NCBI GenBank assembly: GCA_963718295.1 | Contig: CAVQYV010000003.1 | Coordinates: forward strand, 186,001 to 250,000 | Direction: 5' to 3' | Source of the DNA: CAVQYV01 sp963718295 [NCBI: uncultured Methylomirabilota bacterium] | GTDB lineage: Bacteria > Methylomirabilota > Methylomirabilia > CAVQYV01 | Length of the DNA: 64,000 bases | In this document: piece by piece, positions 9,977-20,612 of the stretch | Layout: each line of letters begins with the position of its first letter | Position numbering within the stretch: the stretch's first letter is position 1 | Made by a program: the position numbers and the translations under genes | Notes under the pieces: model-generated | Seen by the model: only the letters and a program-made list of their open reading frames with translations | The model's database searches: none | Told to the model about the DNA's origin: nothing

Positions 9977-10361
9977 GTTGCTAAAGGGAACCTTCGAATT
10001 CCTATCCCTTTAAGGACCTTCGGGAGCAGCGATTTCCCTCATGACAGGTTCTCTCAACAGATCTGCACCGCTCAAGATCGGACCCATTCGGGATGTTCGA
10101 ATATCGGCTGACGGAGGGTGATCCAGCGATCCATTTCTTCCCCTCGTAAGACCTGACCGGAGCCTCCCCTCGGAAGCAGGCCCCTGGCGGGCCCGGGGGA
10201 GCAATACCGTGGATATCTCCTTTGCCTGTGGGGAAGTCCCGAGTTGGGGGCAGGGAGCTTCCCCTCGAGGCGGCCTGGAGGGATGGATGCCGTTGGATGT
10301 GAGGAGAAGAAAATCCGGCGTGGAAGAGAAGGGGAAGAAGAGGAAGGAAGCCCAAACCCCC
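9977..10361. other. 385-bp gap between frr and uppS without a recognised gene
   Basis: A minus-strand frame is open from 10355 to 10002 (117 codons), but its composition (Pro, Ser, Arg and Gly rich, no family resemblance) looks like chance. I see no clear promoter or terminator. The spacing suggests that uppS-cdsA-lnt-prfB is transcribed separately from rpsB-tsf-pyrH-frr, or that the gap is a long leader. Confidence 0.4.
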
Positions 10362-12313
<1,952 letters not shown>

Positions 12314-12603
12314 CTATTACTTCTCCTTGTCTTGAGCCTCGAATGGATTGGTAAACCACCCCACAAATCCTTGATCTTGTAGGGCCCCGGTCTCCGCGGG
12401 CAGGGCATTAGATCCTACCCTTGGCAAGGGGGGGTGTTATTCCCCTTGACCCCCCACCATAAGGTTCCCCGTGCTTGTGCACGGGGCATAGGTTTTACTA
12501 AAGCTTTCCGTCTCAGAGCGCCTCTCGTGGAGACCGCTCCAGTCGATCATCTATGAAGCTCCCCGCCGTTGCAGGTTTGGCGTGCGGGGCAGGTGCCGGT
12601 CAA
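12314..12603. other. 290-bp rpsB-tsf intergenic region
   Basis: No gene seen. It holds a perfect 8-bp hairpin at 12467-12486 inside a short repeat described separately. No T-run follows the hairpin, so it is not a standard terminator. The spacing is unusually long for rpsB-tsf. Confidence 0.4.
12460..12491. repeat. Hairpin repeat shared with 17131-17162
   Basis: TAAGG..CCCCGTGC, loop TTGT, GCACGGGG. A related sequence with a similar stem lies at 17131-17162 beside a decayed IS200-type transposase. Such stem-loops are typical ends of IS200/IS605 elements or REP-like sequences; here it is a lone copy. Confidence 0.45.
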
Positions 12604-13416
12604 TCACTGAAGCGACTCATCGGTCTGGCTCTGGGGCGAAGTTGGGGCCCCTTCCGCCACGGGCACCTCAACCTGATCTTTACGCTCATCTTGATCCGCG
12701 CTTTTCCCTTCCTCGATCATCTCCCCTTCGCTCCGAGCTCCCCGCCCTTCGTTGATCGCATCGGCAACTTTGGATGAGATGAGACGAATCGAACGAATCG
12801 CATCGTCATTCCCGGGGATGGGGTAATCGATCTCGTCGGGATCGCAGTTGGTATCCACGATCGCAACCACGGGGATGCCCAACCGTCGGGCCTCCTGCAC
12901 CGCAATCCTCTCCTTTCGGGTATCCACCACAAAGATGGACGAGGGCAAGGCCGGCATATCCTTGATCCCGGAAAGGGAAAATTCCAGCTTGGCCATTTCC
13001 CTCTCCAGCTTCAGCACCTCTTTCTTGGTGAGCTTCTCGAAGGTCCCATCCTCTCTCATGGCCTCCAGCTGATGGAGGTAATCGATCCTCTTGCGAATGG
13101 TGAAGAAATTGGTGAGCATTCCGCCCATCCACCGTCGATTCACAAAGGATGCCCCGCAACGCCTTGCTTCTTCGGAAATGCTGTCCGCCGCCTGCTTCTT
13201 CGTCCCCACGAAAAGTACGTTCCCACCCGAGGCGGCCACCTGGCGAACGAATTCATAGGCCTGCTGAAAGCGATTCAGCGTCTTTTGCAGGTCGATGATA
13301 TAGATCCCATTTCTCTCTCCAAAGAGATACTTCTTCATCTTTGGATTCCATCTCTTGGTTTGGTGGCCAAAATGAACACCTGCTTCCAACAGTTCCTTCA
13401 TGGTAAGAATTGCCAC
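12604..13416 (-). CDS. rpsB: 30S ribosomal protein S2
   Basis: The core [28 protein letters not shown] at the N-terminus and [32 protein letters not shown] further on are diagnostic. The start is GTG at 13416 ([10 protein letters not shown]), matching the usual MA..TM layout, with AAAGGAGG 8 bases upstream. The C-terminus after about residue 230 is an acidic, low-complexity tail ([16 protein letters not shown]), common in this family. First gene of the rpsB-tsf-pyrH-frr group. Confidence 0.97.
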   Translation of the reverse strand: MAILTMKELLEAGVHFGHQTKRWNPKMKKYLFGERNGIYIIDLQKTLNRFQQAYEFVRQVAASGGNVLFVGTKKQAADSISEEARRCGASFVNRRWMGGMLTNFFTIRKRIDYLHQLEAMREDGTFEKLTKKEVLKLEREMAKLEFSLSGIKDMPALPSSIFVVDTRKERIAVQEARRLGIPVVAIVDTNCDPDEIDYPIPGNDDAIRSIRLISSKVADAINEGRGARSEGEMIEEGKSADQDERKDQVEVPVAEGAPTSPQSQTDESLQ

Positions 13417-13606
13417 TTCCTGACCCTCCTTTGGAATCGGGTTATTCCGCCGCCCCCCTCTTTTCCCTCAGGGCCTCACAAGAAGGCAGGCACCCCCTTT
13501 GGAATCGGAAGGCGTGTGAACTCTAAACTCTGTGAATTGTACTGCAGATCGAATTTTCCCGTAAGAAAGCCTCCCCAACCCTATTGGGTGAAAGGCCTCG
13601 CTGGCC

Positions 13607-14815
13607 TCAGCTTCGGTAGGAGGCATTGATCTTCACATAGTCATAGGTGAGATCCGTCGTCCATACCTCGGCCTGAGATCTTCCCTGATGCAAATGAATG
13701 AGAAGGTCAATCTCCCGCTTTTTGAGGATCTCCTTCACTCCCTGGTCCCGATCCCTCCCCAGGCCAACGCCCTTTTTGACAATTTGCGTCGGACCCAAGA
13801 AGAGATCGATCTGCTCCGGAATAATCTGCACCCCGGAAGATCCAATTGCGGAGAGAATCCGCCCCCAATTGCAGTCCTGCCCGAAAAAGGCCGTCTTCAC
13901 CAGGTTTGAATTGGCAACCGCGAAGGCAGCCACCTCTGCCTCCTTTTCGCTCCTGCCTCCCTTTACTTGGATGCGTATGAATTTGGTGGCCCCTTCCCCG
14001 TCCCTGACAATCATCTTCGCCAAGGCGGAAGCCACCTGATCCATGCCTTCCTGAAATACCTGGTAATCTCGGCTGGCCGGCCGGATCCGGGGAGCTCCTG
14101 AAAATCCATTGGCAAACGCCAGGACCATGTCATTGGTGGAAGTATCGCCATCGACGCTGATTCGATTGAATGATCGGGCGACCGCCCTCTTCAGGGTCCG
14201 GGCCAGAAGGGCGGGGGAAATATTGGCATCGGACGACAAAAACGCGAGCATGGTACCCATGCGCGGATAGATCATTCCTGATCCTTTGGCCATTCCCCCG
14301 ATATTCACCTTGGTACCTTCGACCGTGAACGAGACCCCGGCCTCCTTGGGAAAGGTGTCGGTGGTCATGATGGCCCTGGCTGCCCTCTCACTTTGACCGA
14401 CCCCTCCCAGGCCGGAGACCGCCAGGGAGATCCCCTGGGCGACCTTCTCCATGGGAAGAGGTTCTCCGATGACTCCGGTCGAAGCGACGAAGACCTGCTC
14501 TTCCGGCCGGCCCAGTAGCTGGGAGGCAATCCGCGCCATCTTTCTTGCATCGTTCATGCCTCTCCGTCCGGTGCAGGCATTGGCGTTGCCACTATTGGCC
14601 ACCAAGGCCGAGAACTTGCCCCTCAGCACCCTCTCCCGGCAAAGAAGGACGGGTGCCGCCTTTACCCGATTGCGGGTGAAGACTCCCGCGATGGCCGCCT
14701 CCGTCTCGGATACGACGAGAGCGAGGTCTAAAAGCCCGGCCTTCTTGATGCCACAAGAAACCCCCGTCGCAAAGAACCCCCTGGAGGCGGTAATCCCTCC
14801 CTCGATCTCCCTCAA
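13607..14815 (-). CDS. argJ: Bifunctional ornithine acetyltransferase / N-acetylglutamate synthase ArgJ
   Basis: Transfers acetyl from acetylornithine to glutamate in the cyclic arginine pathway. The precursor self-cleaves before a Thr; here the site reads KGSGMIYPRMGTMLAF, with Gly in place of the usual Ala before the Thr. Other signatures are NSGNANACTG, TTDTFPKEA, SVDGDTSTND and FGQDCNWGRI. I prefer TTG 14815 (LREIEGGITASRGF), which has GGAGAGG 5 bases upstream and gives the family N-terminus. An ATG at 14890 would add 25 residues that overlap the argC end. Confidence 0.93.
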   Translation of the reverse strand: MREIEGGITASRGFFATGVSCGIKKAGLLDLALVVSETEAAIAGVFTRNRVKAAPVLLCRERVLRGKFSALVANSGNANACTGRRGMNDARKMARIASQLLGRPEEQVFVASTGVIGEPLPMEKVAQGISLAVSGLGGVGQSERAARAIMTTDTFPKEAGVSFTVEGTKVNIGGMAKGSGMIYPRMGTMLAFLSSDANISPALLARTLKRAVARSFNRISVDGDTSTNDMVLAFANGFSGAPRIRPASRDYQVFQEGMDQVASALAKMIVRDGEGATKFIRIQVKGGRSEKEAEVAAFAVANSNLVKTAFFGQDCNWGRILSAIGSSGVQIIPEQIDLFLGPTQIVKKGVGLGRDRDQGVKEILKKREIDLLIHLHQGRSQAEVWTTDLTYDYVKINASYRS

Positions 14816-14840
14816 GCTCGCCTCTCCATAAACCCAGATC

Positions 14841-15887
14841 TCATGGAAACAGCCCTGCCTGCCACAGACCTTTGGTTTCTTCGAAGCCACCCTGAATATT
14901 CATACATTGAATGGCCTGACCGGATGCGCCTTTCACCAGATTATCGATGGCGGAGAGCACGATCAGCCGTCCGGTGCGGGGGTCGAATCGAAGCCCGATA
15001 TCACAGAAGTTGGACCCATACACATGTTTGGTGTCAGGCAGCCTTCCCTGGGGCAGGATTCGGATGAAGGGAGCTTCTCGATAGAAATCCCGATAAACCT
15101 CCAGAGCCTCCTTATCAGGCAGGGGGCGGTGAGGCCTCACGTAGATTGTACTGAGGATGCCTCGAGTCATGGGAATCAAAGTAGGAGTAAAGGAAACCGT
15201 AAGGGGTCGGCCGGCCAAACGTGATAACTCCTGTTCGATCTCCGGGGTGTGGCGATGGACGCCCACCGAATAGGCCCTTACCCCTTCGTTGCATTCCGCA
15301 AAATGGATGCTCAACTCCAGGCGACGGCCGGCCCCCGAGGTGCCGGATTTGGAGTCGATGATGATCTCCTCGGGCCGAATCAACCCCTCCCTGAGAAGAG
15401 GGGCCAAGCCCAAAATCGCCCCCGTGGGATAACAGCCGGGATTTGCCACCAGACTGGTTCCCCGGATCTTTTCCTTATTCAGCTCGGGCAGGCCATAGAC
15501 CGCCTGGCTCAGATGGGAGGGGCTGATATGGGGAACTCCGTACCACTTCTCATAGGTTGCAGGATCTTGCAGGCGGAAATCGGCCGATAGGTCGATGACC
15601 TTCTTGCCCAATTCGACCAGGGGAATCGCCGTCTCCATGGCCATCTTGTGGGGGAGGCCCAAAAAGAAGAGATCGGCCAGAGGAGCTATCTTCTCCACAT
15701 CCAACGAAAGACAAGTCAGATCGACAAGATTCCTCAAGGAGGGATAGGCCTCTCCCAATGAGTGGCCCGAATAGGTCTTGGAGGTGACACAGCAGATCTC
15801 GGTCCCGCCATGGTTCAAGAGAAATCGCAATAGCTCGCCCCCGGTGTAGCCGGTTGCCCCGATAATTCCCACCCGCAATTTCTTCAT
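14841..15887 (-). CDS. argC: N-acetyl-gamma-glutamyl-phosphate reductase
   Basis: NADPH-dependent third step of arginine synthesis. MKKLRVGIIGATGYTGGELLRFL is the Rossmann start. The active-site cysteine lies in LVANPGCYPTGAILGLAPLL, and the general base histidine region in SIHFAECNEGVRAYSVGVHRHTPEIEQEL. The 348-residue length is normal. The frame is open to 15944 but the start at 15887 fits the family. The end overlaps or abuts argJ, so argCJ is an operon. Confidence 0.95.
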   Translation of the reverse strand: MKKLRVGIIGATGYTGGELLRFLLNHGGTEICCVTSKTYSGHSLGEAYPSLRNLVDLTCLSLDVEKIAPLADLFFLGLPHKMAMETAIPLVELGKKVIDLSADFRLQDPATYEKWYGVPHISPSHLSQAVYGLPELNKEKIRGTSLVANPGCYPTGAILGLAPLLREGLIRPEEIIIDSKSGTSGAGRRLELSIHFAECNEGVRAYSVGVHRHTPEIEQELSRLAGRPLTVSFTPTLIPMTRGILSTIYVRPHRPLPDKEALEVYRDFYREAPFIRILPQGRLPDTKHVYGSNFCDIGLRFDPRTGRLIVLSAIDNLVKGASGQAIQCMNIQGGFEETKGLWQAGLFP

Positions 15888-15905
15888 TGTCCTATGCCTC
15901 TGAGC

Positions 15906-15934
15906 AAAAAAAAGGAAGGCCACTCGGGCCTCCC
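15906..15934 (-). terminator. Rho-independent terminator after rpsI
   Basis: The minus strand reads GGGAGGCC, loop CGAGT, GGCCTTCC and then eight T. It lies 23 bases past the rpsI stop and ends the rplM-rpsI transcript before argC. Confidence 0.85.
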
Positions 15935-15956
15935 TTCTTCGCATGCTGATTTTCGA

Positions 15957-16355
15957 TTATCGCTTCGAGAACTGGAACCGGGCCCGAGCCCCTTTTTGTC
16001 CATACTTTTTTCTTTCCTTGACCCTCGGGTCGCGCGTCAGAAATCCGGCCTTTCTCAATTGTCCCTTCAGCGCTTGATCCATACTGAGAAGAGCCCGAGA
16101 GATGCCCAGGCGTATTGCCCCTGCTTGGCCTGAGGCTCCACCCCCGCTCACATTGGCCCAAACATCGTATTGAGCCTCCTGGCTCAGGAGCTTGAAGGGA
16201 GTAGAGATTACGATCCTATGGGTGGGGCGGCTGAAATAATCCTCCACCGACCTCTTATTGATCAAGACCTTTCCTTCTCCGGGCTTCAACCAGACCCGGG
16301 CTACCGCGCTTTTTCGCCTTCCGGTTCCATAGAACTTCTTTGTCTCGAGCGCCAT
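15957..16355 (-). CDS. rpsI: 30S ribosomal protein S9
   Basis: 132 residues. [26 protein letters not shown] near the start, [22 protein letters not shown] in the middle and the basic tail ending in KR ([15 protein letters not shown]) are the S9 landmarks. AAGGAGG precedes the ATG by 4 bases. It follows rplM by 9 bases. Confidence 0.98.
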   Translation of the reverse strand: MALETKKFYGTGRRKSAVARVWLKPGEGKVLINKRSVEDYFSRPTHRIVISTPFKLLSQEAQYDVWANVSGGGASGQAGAIRLGISRALLSMDQALKGQLRKAGFLTRDPRVKERKKYGQKGARARFQFSKR

Positions 16356-16364
16356 ATCTCCTCC

Positions 16365-16802
16365 TTACCGATCCAAGACTTCGATGGCTTCGGGTTGTTG
16401 CGACTGGTGAGGGTGATCTTCTCCTCCATAGACTTTGAGCTTGCGGAAGATCGCATCCCCCAGCTTATTCTTGGGCAGCATGCCCTTGATGGCATGCTCT
16501 ACAACTCTTTCCGGGTGCCGAGAAAGCAGCTTCTCCGCAGAAATCGACTTCAGACCCCCCGGATAACCCGAGTGCCGGTAATAGGTCTTTTGCGTGAGTT
16601 TGCTTCCGGTGAGTCGAACCTTCGCTGCATTGATCACGATCACATGGTCGCCCACATCCAGGTGGGGAGTAAAAATCGGCTTACCCTTGCCTCTCAGGAT
16701 ATTGGCGACCTTGGATGCCAATCTCCCCAGAACCTTACCCTGCGCGTTAACCAAGTACCATCTTCTCGAGATCTGTCTTTCACTGATAGAGATAGTCTTC
16801 AT
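16365..16802 (-). CDS. rplM: 50S ribosomal protein L13
   Basis: 145 residues with [59 protein letters not shown] and [22 protein letters not shown], the conserved L13 order. The C-terminus is a little extended ([15 protein letters not shown]), as often seen. First gene of rplM-rpsI. Confidence 0.98.
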   Translation of the reverse strand: MKTISISERQISRRWYLVNAQGKVLGRLASKVANILRGKGKPIFTPHLDVGDHVIVINAAKVRLTGSKLTQKTYYRHSGYPGGLKSISAEKLLSRHPERVVEHAIKGMLPKNKLGDAIFRKLKVYGGEDHPHQSQQPEAIEVLDR

Positions 16803-16872
16803 GAAGCTGCCCGTCCCTTCACTATGAATCTATTGCATTTTCTCAGGTCGTTTGCCTGCAAATTGACTTTTG

Positions 16873-16902
16873 AACTTACCCCACTCGGGCTCCCTCTGTC
16901 AA
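16873..16902 (-). promoter_or_regulatory. Possible promoter of rplM-rpsI
   Basis: The minus strand has a perfect TTGACA, then 18 bases, then TAAGTT, which is a weak -10. It lies about 70 bases before the rplM start. The strong -35 makes it plausible. Confidence 0.45.
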
Positions 16903-17164
16903 GCAAAATTCTCCCCGGGGAAATCTCCTTGCTCCGAACCCCCCCCCATGACTCCAGATCTCAATCCTCTTCCCTCCTCTAATCTCAACCTCCCAGTTGA
17001 GACTCCTCCCCAACAGGCCTCCTGAGTCACATGCCCCCTGCAGAGCGGGTAGATTGATGAGCGGGGCTGCCCCAAAGGCAATGGATCACATTACTGAAAC
17101 ACCTCGCCAAAGCGCGTCTTTGTATCCAAGTAAGGAACCCTGTGCTTTCGCACGGCGTATCCAG
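16903..17164. other. Gene-free stretch between rplM promoter and IS200 remnant
   Basis: No gene seen. The stretch contains C-rich tracts on the plus strand and, at its end, the hairpin repeat 17131-17162. Confidence 0.4.
17131..17162. repeat. Hairpin repeat beside IS200 remnant
   Basis: TAAGGAACCCTGTGC, loop TTTC, GCACGG with one wobble pair. It resembles the element at 12460-12491 base for base over most of its length. Its place just past the 3' end of the decayed transposase suggests the right end of the old element. Confidence 0.5.
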
Positions 17165-17517
17165 GGTGTCTTTCATGTAAAACCGTTCTCTCGATCGATC
17201 CCTCTCCTCCTGGGCGCGGATGTATTGGCTGACTTGATCCCACTCAAACCCAACGGTGGATACCGCATCTCCCTTTGCCCAAAGGTGCCCTTGGTAAAAT
17301 GGCGCTCCCTGCTACAACCTTCTTCCGCCAAGGCAATTACACTTTTCTCCTTTTCAGAAAGCCAATCTCCGAGACAAGGCATGGAAAATGGCTCCCGCGG
17401 ATTGCCGAGGTTTCCAAAGCAAGGCTTTTCGCCGCTTTTGGGCGATAGACACAACACGATATTTACAATCCCATTGAAAATGGGATAAACTCCAATAGCC
17501 TTGATTGACCCATGCCA
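17165..17517 (-). pseudogene. Decayed IS200/IS605-family TnpA transposase
   Basis: Read from the ATG at 17517, the minus strand gives YWSLSHFQWDCKYRVV and KRRKALLWK, the known N-terminal layout of Y1 transposases. A TGA and a TAG follow. Further on, HLWAKGDAVSTVGFEWD and VSQYIRAQEERDRSRE match the C-terminal part that holds the catalytic Tyr helix. The central segment with the HUH motif is missing, so an internal deletion plus stops have killed it. It is inserted between rplM and the DUF169 gene. Confidence 0.75.
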
Positions 17518-17741
17518 TAGCATCCTCCTTTGTGTTTTCCCCTTCTCATCAAGCCACCAAAGGATGTTATGCCTCAACGGTTGAACCTTTTCAAGTCCCA
17601 CTGGTAGAATCATTGGTTTACTTAAAGGCTCTAATCACGGTGCCCCCACGATACCTTCGTAAAAGGTAAGGCCCTATAGTTCGAAAGCAGGATCAAACCG
17701 GGTGAAACCCAAAGAAAGAAAAGACAGGAGGTTGAGCACAA

Positions 17742-18530
17742 ATGGCAGATCTTGGAGTGTACAGAGAATATGGTGAAGAGCTGGAGCGGCGCTTGCGACT
17801 CAAAACCTTTCCCTTGGCATTCAAGCTGTTGAAAAGAGAGGAAGAGATCCCCGAAGGTGCGAAAAGACCGTTGAAGGACTGGGGCTACCACCTGTCCCTG
17901 TGCCAGACTCTCCAGATATCCCGTAGGGAAGGAAGGGTCATGGCCATGCTCTTGGAGGACCATTGGTGTTTCGAGCCGGTTGTGGGTTATGGGCTGGGAG
18001 AACCGCCGGAGCATTTCTTGGAGGGGCATAATCGCTATCCGAGGGACGTTGCAACTTTGGAGGCCGGCAGGCACTATGCAGAGCAATTTCCTCGTCTGGA
18101 AACCGGCAAATACATCGGGACTGTTTCTGGGCCACTCCGAACAGTCAATTTCGAACCCGATTTCGTCATGATCTATTGTGATTCAGCTCAACTATGCCTT
18201 CTGATGTTGGGCAGGGAGTATAAGGACGGATATAACCTGATGTGCGCGCTCTCCAGCCATGCGGCCTGCGTGTATGGCGTCATCCCCGTTGCCCAAACCG
18301 GCGAGTGCTATGTGGCTGTGCCCTGCCGAGGGGATCACTATCGGGCCATGGCGGGAGACGAAGAACTGATTTTTACGGCGCCGAGGGAGAAATTGGATGG
18401 CTTGCTGGAAGGGCTTCGGCACGTGGAAAAGACGGGTTCCAAGCTTCCTCAGGGATATGCGGTCCAGCCGGAGTATGCCTTGCCCGAGAGTTACAGGAAG
18501 ATCGGGCAGATGATGGGATACATCAAATGA
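17742..18530 (+). CDS. DUF169 family protein
   Basis: 262 residues, cytosolic, no membrane segment. The sequence (RLRLKTFPLAFKLLKREEEIPEGAKRP at the start, HLSLCQTLQISRREG, PDFVMIYCDSAQLCLLMLG, SSHAACVYGVIPVAQTGECYVAVPC) follows the DUF169 family, which has no established function. Several conserved cysteines hint at metal or redox chemistry, which is inference. AGGAGGT lies about 10 bases before the ATG. It is followed at 89 bases by the redox selenoprotein candidate, so the two may be co-transcribed. Confidence 0.85.
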   Translation: MADLGVYREYGEELERRLRLKTFPLAFKLLKREEEIPEGAKRPLKDWGYHLSLCQTLQISRREGRVMAMLLEDHWCFEPVVGYGLGEPPEHFLEGHNRYPRDVATLEAGRHYAEQFPRLETGKYIGTVSGPLRTVNFEPDFVMIYCDSAQLCLLMLGREYKDGYNLMCALSSHAACVYGVIPVAQTGECYVAVPCRGDHYRAMAGDEELIFTAPREKLDGLLEGLRHVEKTGSKLPQGYAVQPEYALPESYRKIGQMMGYIK

Positions 18531-18619
18531 GACCGGATCGTCCCTATCCATCATGCGTCTTTGGTGGGAGCTCAGCCAAAGGATAGAGGTACATGCAATT
18601 CATTGAGGAGAGCAGACCC

Positions 18620-19123
18620 ATGAGCAATCGAGACAGGCTGTTAGATGAGATTTTTGAGCTGGCCCTTCAAAATGATAGGGATTATTTCGGCTGAACCCAA
18701 GCCGTTCTTGCATCTCTGCAAGAAAAATTGGGTGTAGGAAGCAAAGAAGTGCTTAGGGCTGGAAGTGCTCTGGCCGGAGGTGTAGCCAGAAGAGGGGAGA
18801 CCTGCGGCGCCCTCACGGGCGCCCTTATGGCGGTTTCTTGCCTGATCGGACGGGAGCGGCTGGAAGACCGGAAACAATATGGAAAGGCATTGGAAGTGGC
18901 CGATCAGGTCTATGAGGAGTTTAGAGAGAAAATCGGCCACACCCTTTGCTGCGAGATCCATAAGATCCGCTATGGAAAGGTCTATCGCCTACATATCAAA
19001 GAAGAAAGAGAGGCCTTCCATGAAATGGGAGGGCACGGCGAGAAAGGATGCCCCGAGGTATGCGGGGTTGCCGCCAGGATCGCCGCTAATGTTATCCTGG
19101 AGCTTGGGCACAAACCTGCCTAA
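18620..19123 (+). CDS. C_GCAxxG_C_C family redox protein, probable selenoprotein (in-frame UGA)
   Basis: From ATG 18620 (GAGGAG 9 bases upstream) the frame reads MSNRDRLLDEIFELALQNDR then DYFG, UGA, TQAVLASLQEKLGVGS and on to 19123, 167 residues in all. In this family the first conserved Cys sits in a (C/S)-x-Q-A-V context at that very place, so UGA (18692-18694, codon 25) replaces it. The rest is intact: GETCGALTGALMA, LCCEIHK and GCPEVCGVAARIA. A two-part stem-loop directly follows the UGA. The family is thought to be redox-active with four conserved Cys. Selenocysteine insertion is inference; a nonsense mutation is the alternative, but the intact flanks and hairpin argue against it. Confidence 0.8.
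18692..18733 (+). promoter_or_regulatory. SECIS-like stem-loop at the in-frame UGA
   Basis: Right after UGA: ACCCAA pairs with TTGGGT (18695-18700 with 18728-18733) around an internal loop GCCG/AAA. Inside it TTCTTGCA pairs with TGCAAGAA (18705-18712 with 18717-18724) around loop TCTC. The apical loop starts 18 bases past the UGA, within the spacing known for bacterial SECIS. The loop lacks the G seen in the E. coli fdhF type, which is a mild point against. Confidence 0.7.
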
Positions 19124-19131
19124 TTGAATCA

Positions 19132-19157
19132 ACGACCAGTATAGAAGCTGGCTGGTT
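19132..19157 (+). terminator. Possible terminator after the redox protein gene
   Basis: ACCAG and CTGGT flank a short loop and are followed by TTTT, 9 bases past the stop codon. The stem is short, so confidence is modest. Confidence 0.4.
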
Positions 19158-19162
19158 TTTGC

Positions 19163-19939
19163 TCATGCCGCATTTCTTTCATAGATGATCCTCAGTCCCT
19201 CCAGGGTCAACAAGGGATCGACATGATCTATGAGGGGTGAATTTCCCACGATCAGATGGGCAAGCCCTCCCGTCGCGACCACCACCGGATCCCGGTCCAT
19301 CTCCGATCTGATTCGGGTAAGCATCCCCTCCACCAAACTCAGATAGCCGAAATATAGCCCGGATTGCATGCTTTCCACGGTACTCTTGCCGATCGCCGAT
19401 CTGGGTCGGGCAATATCGATGCGAGGCAGCTTGGCAGCCCGCTGAAAGAGGGCCTCCGCGGAGATCTGGATACCGGGGGCAATGGCCCCCCCCAGATATT
19501 CTCCCCGCTCGGAGATGACATCGAAGGTAGTGGCGGTGCCAAAGTCCACCACCACGGCTGGCTTTCCATATTTCTCAATTGCCGCCACCGCATTCACGAT
19601 TCGATCAGCACCCACTTCCTTTGGGTTCTCATAGAGGATCGGCATCCCGGTCTTGATGCCCGGCTCCACCCGAAGCACCTTGATCCGGAAGCCATTTTCC
19701 ACCATCTCCTCAAGTGTGGCCTGCAACGGCGGCACTACCGAGGAAATCACCGCGGCATTCACCTGGGAGCTCTCAATCCGGTGGAGCGCGAAGAGCTCCT
19801 GGATGAGGATTCCGTATTCGTCGGATGTCCCCTCTCGACGGGTCGAAAGGCGCCAATGATGCAAGAGGTCTTTGCCCGAAAAGAGGCCCAATACGATATT
19901 GGTGTTTCCTACATCCAGAGCCAACAGCAAATCAAGCAC
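19163..19939 (-). CDS. coaX: Type III pantothenate kinase
   Basis: First step of coenzyme A synthesis. LLLALDVGNTNIVLGLF is the phosphate loop of the ASKHA fold. EVGADRIVNAVAAIEKYG and VVVDFGTATTFDVISERGEYLGGAIAPGI give the pantothenate site, and VVATGGLAHLI the adenosine site. The 258-residue length is normal. It overlaps birA by 8 bases, and valS-birA-coaX forms one operon. Confidence 0.95.
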   Translation of the reverse strand: MLDLLLALDVGNTNIVLGLFSGKDLLHHWRLSTRREGTSDEYGILIQELFALHRIESSQVNAAVISSVVPPLQATLEEMVENGFRIKVLRVEPGIKTGMPILYENPKEVGADRIVNAVAAIEKYGKPAVVVDFGTATTFDVISERGEYLGGAIAPGIQISAEALFQRAAKLPRIDIARPRSAIGKSTVESMQSGLYFGYLSLVEGMLTRIRSEMDRDPVVVATGGLAHLIVGNSPLIDHVDPLLTLEGLRIIYERNAA

Positions 19940-20612
19940 TCCTCATCGTTTGTCTCAGATTCAGAAGGGCCCATCCTTTATCTGGCCCCTCGCAGACTTC
20001 CTCCAGCCGGAGCAAGAGGGGAGACATATCTCTCAGCCTTACAATCCGATACCACCAATCGAGGCGATTGTACAGGCTATCCGCCAGGGCTTCCCGATCC
20101 CAAGACCTCCCTGACTCCAGGAAAAGCGAGGTTGCCCTCCCCCTCAATGAAGGCGAGAAGTCCTTCTCCTCCTGATTTACGTTGATGCCGATACCCATCA
20201 CCAGATATCGAATCTCTCTTTCCGTCCCCCTCACTTCACACAGAATCCCGCCCATCTTCTTGCCCCCGAGATACAGATCATTCGGCCACCGAACGAAGGC
20301 CTGGAGGCCACAGATCCCTCGAATCACCTCCGCGGATGCCACCGCTCCCATCAGGGTAAAAATCGGGGCGTCAGGGGCGGGATTGGGAGGCCGAAGGATC
20401 ACCGAGGTCCAGAGCCCGCCGGAGGGGGACTCCCAATTTCTTCCTTGCTTCCCTCTCCCCTGGGTCTGCCTTTCCGCGGTTACCACCCATCCCTCAGGAA
20501 AACCCTCCTCTGCCATCTGGATGGCAAGATCGTTGGTCGATGACGACTCCTCCACCTGGAGGATATGGGAGCCAATGACTCCGGATTCACCCGGTTCCAC
20601 TGGGCCCCTCAT
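19932..20612 (-). CDS. birA: Biotin--[acetyl-CoA-carboxylase] ligase, no DNA-binding domain
   Basis: 226 residues. The start matches the catalytic domain directly: SSSTNDLAIQMAEEG, then the biotinyl-AMP loop in RQTQGRGKQGRNWESPSGGLW, then VRWPNDLYLGGKKMGGILCE with the catalytic Lys. The N-terminal helix-turn-helix of bifunctional BirA is absent, so it should not act as a repressor. It overlaps valS by 4 bases and coaX by 8. Confidence 0.95.
   Translation of the reverse strand: MRGPVEPGESGVIGSHILQVEESSSTNDLAIQMAEEGFPEGWVVTAERQTQGRGKQGRNWESPSGGLWTSVILRPPNPAPDAPIFTLMGAVASAEVIRGICGLQAFVRWPNDLYLGGKKMGGILCEVRGTEREIRYLVMGIGINVNQEEKDFSPSLRGRATSLFLESGRSWDREALADSLYNRLDWWYRIVRLRDMSPLLLRLEEVCEGPDKGWALLNLRQTMRSA

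Noticed and set aside
10002-10355. Open frame of 117 codons on the minus strand between frr and uppS
   Set aside because: No family resemblance, biased composition, and no good ribosome site; treated as intergenic.
17640-17741. Riboswitch in the leader of the DUF169 gene
   Set aside because: Some short pairings exist (for example ACCTT...AAGGT), but I could not match any known riboswitch core.
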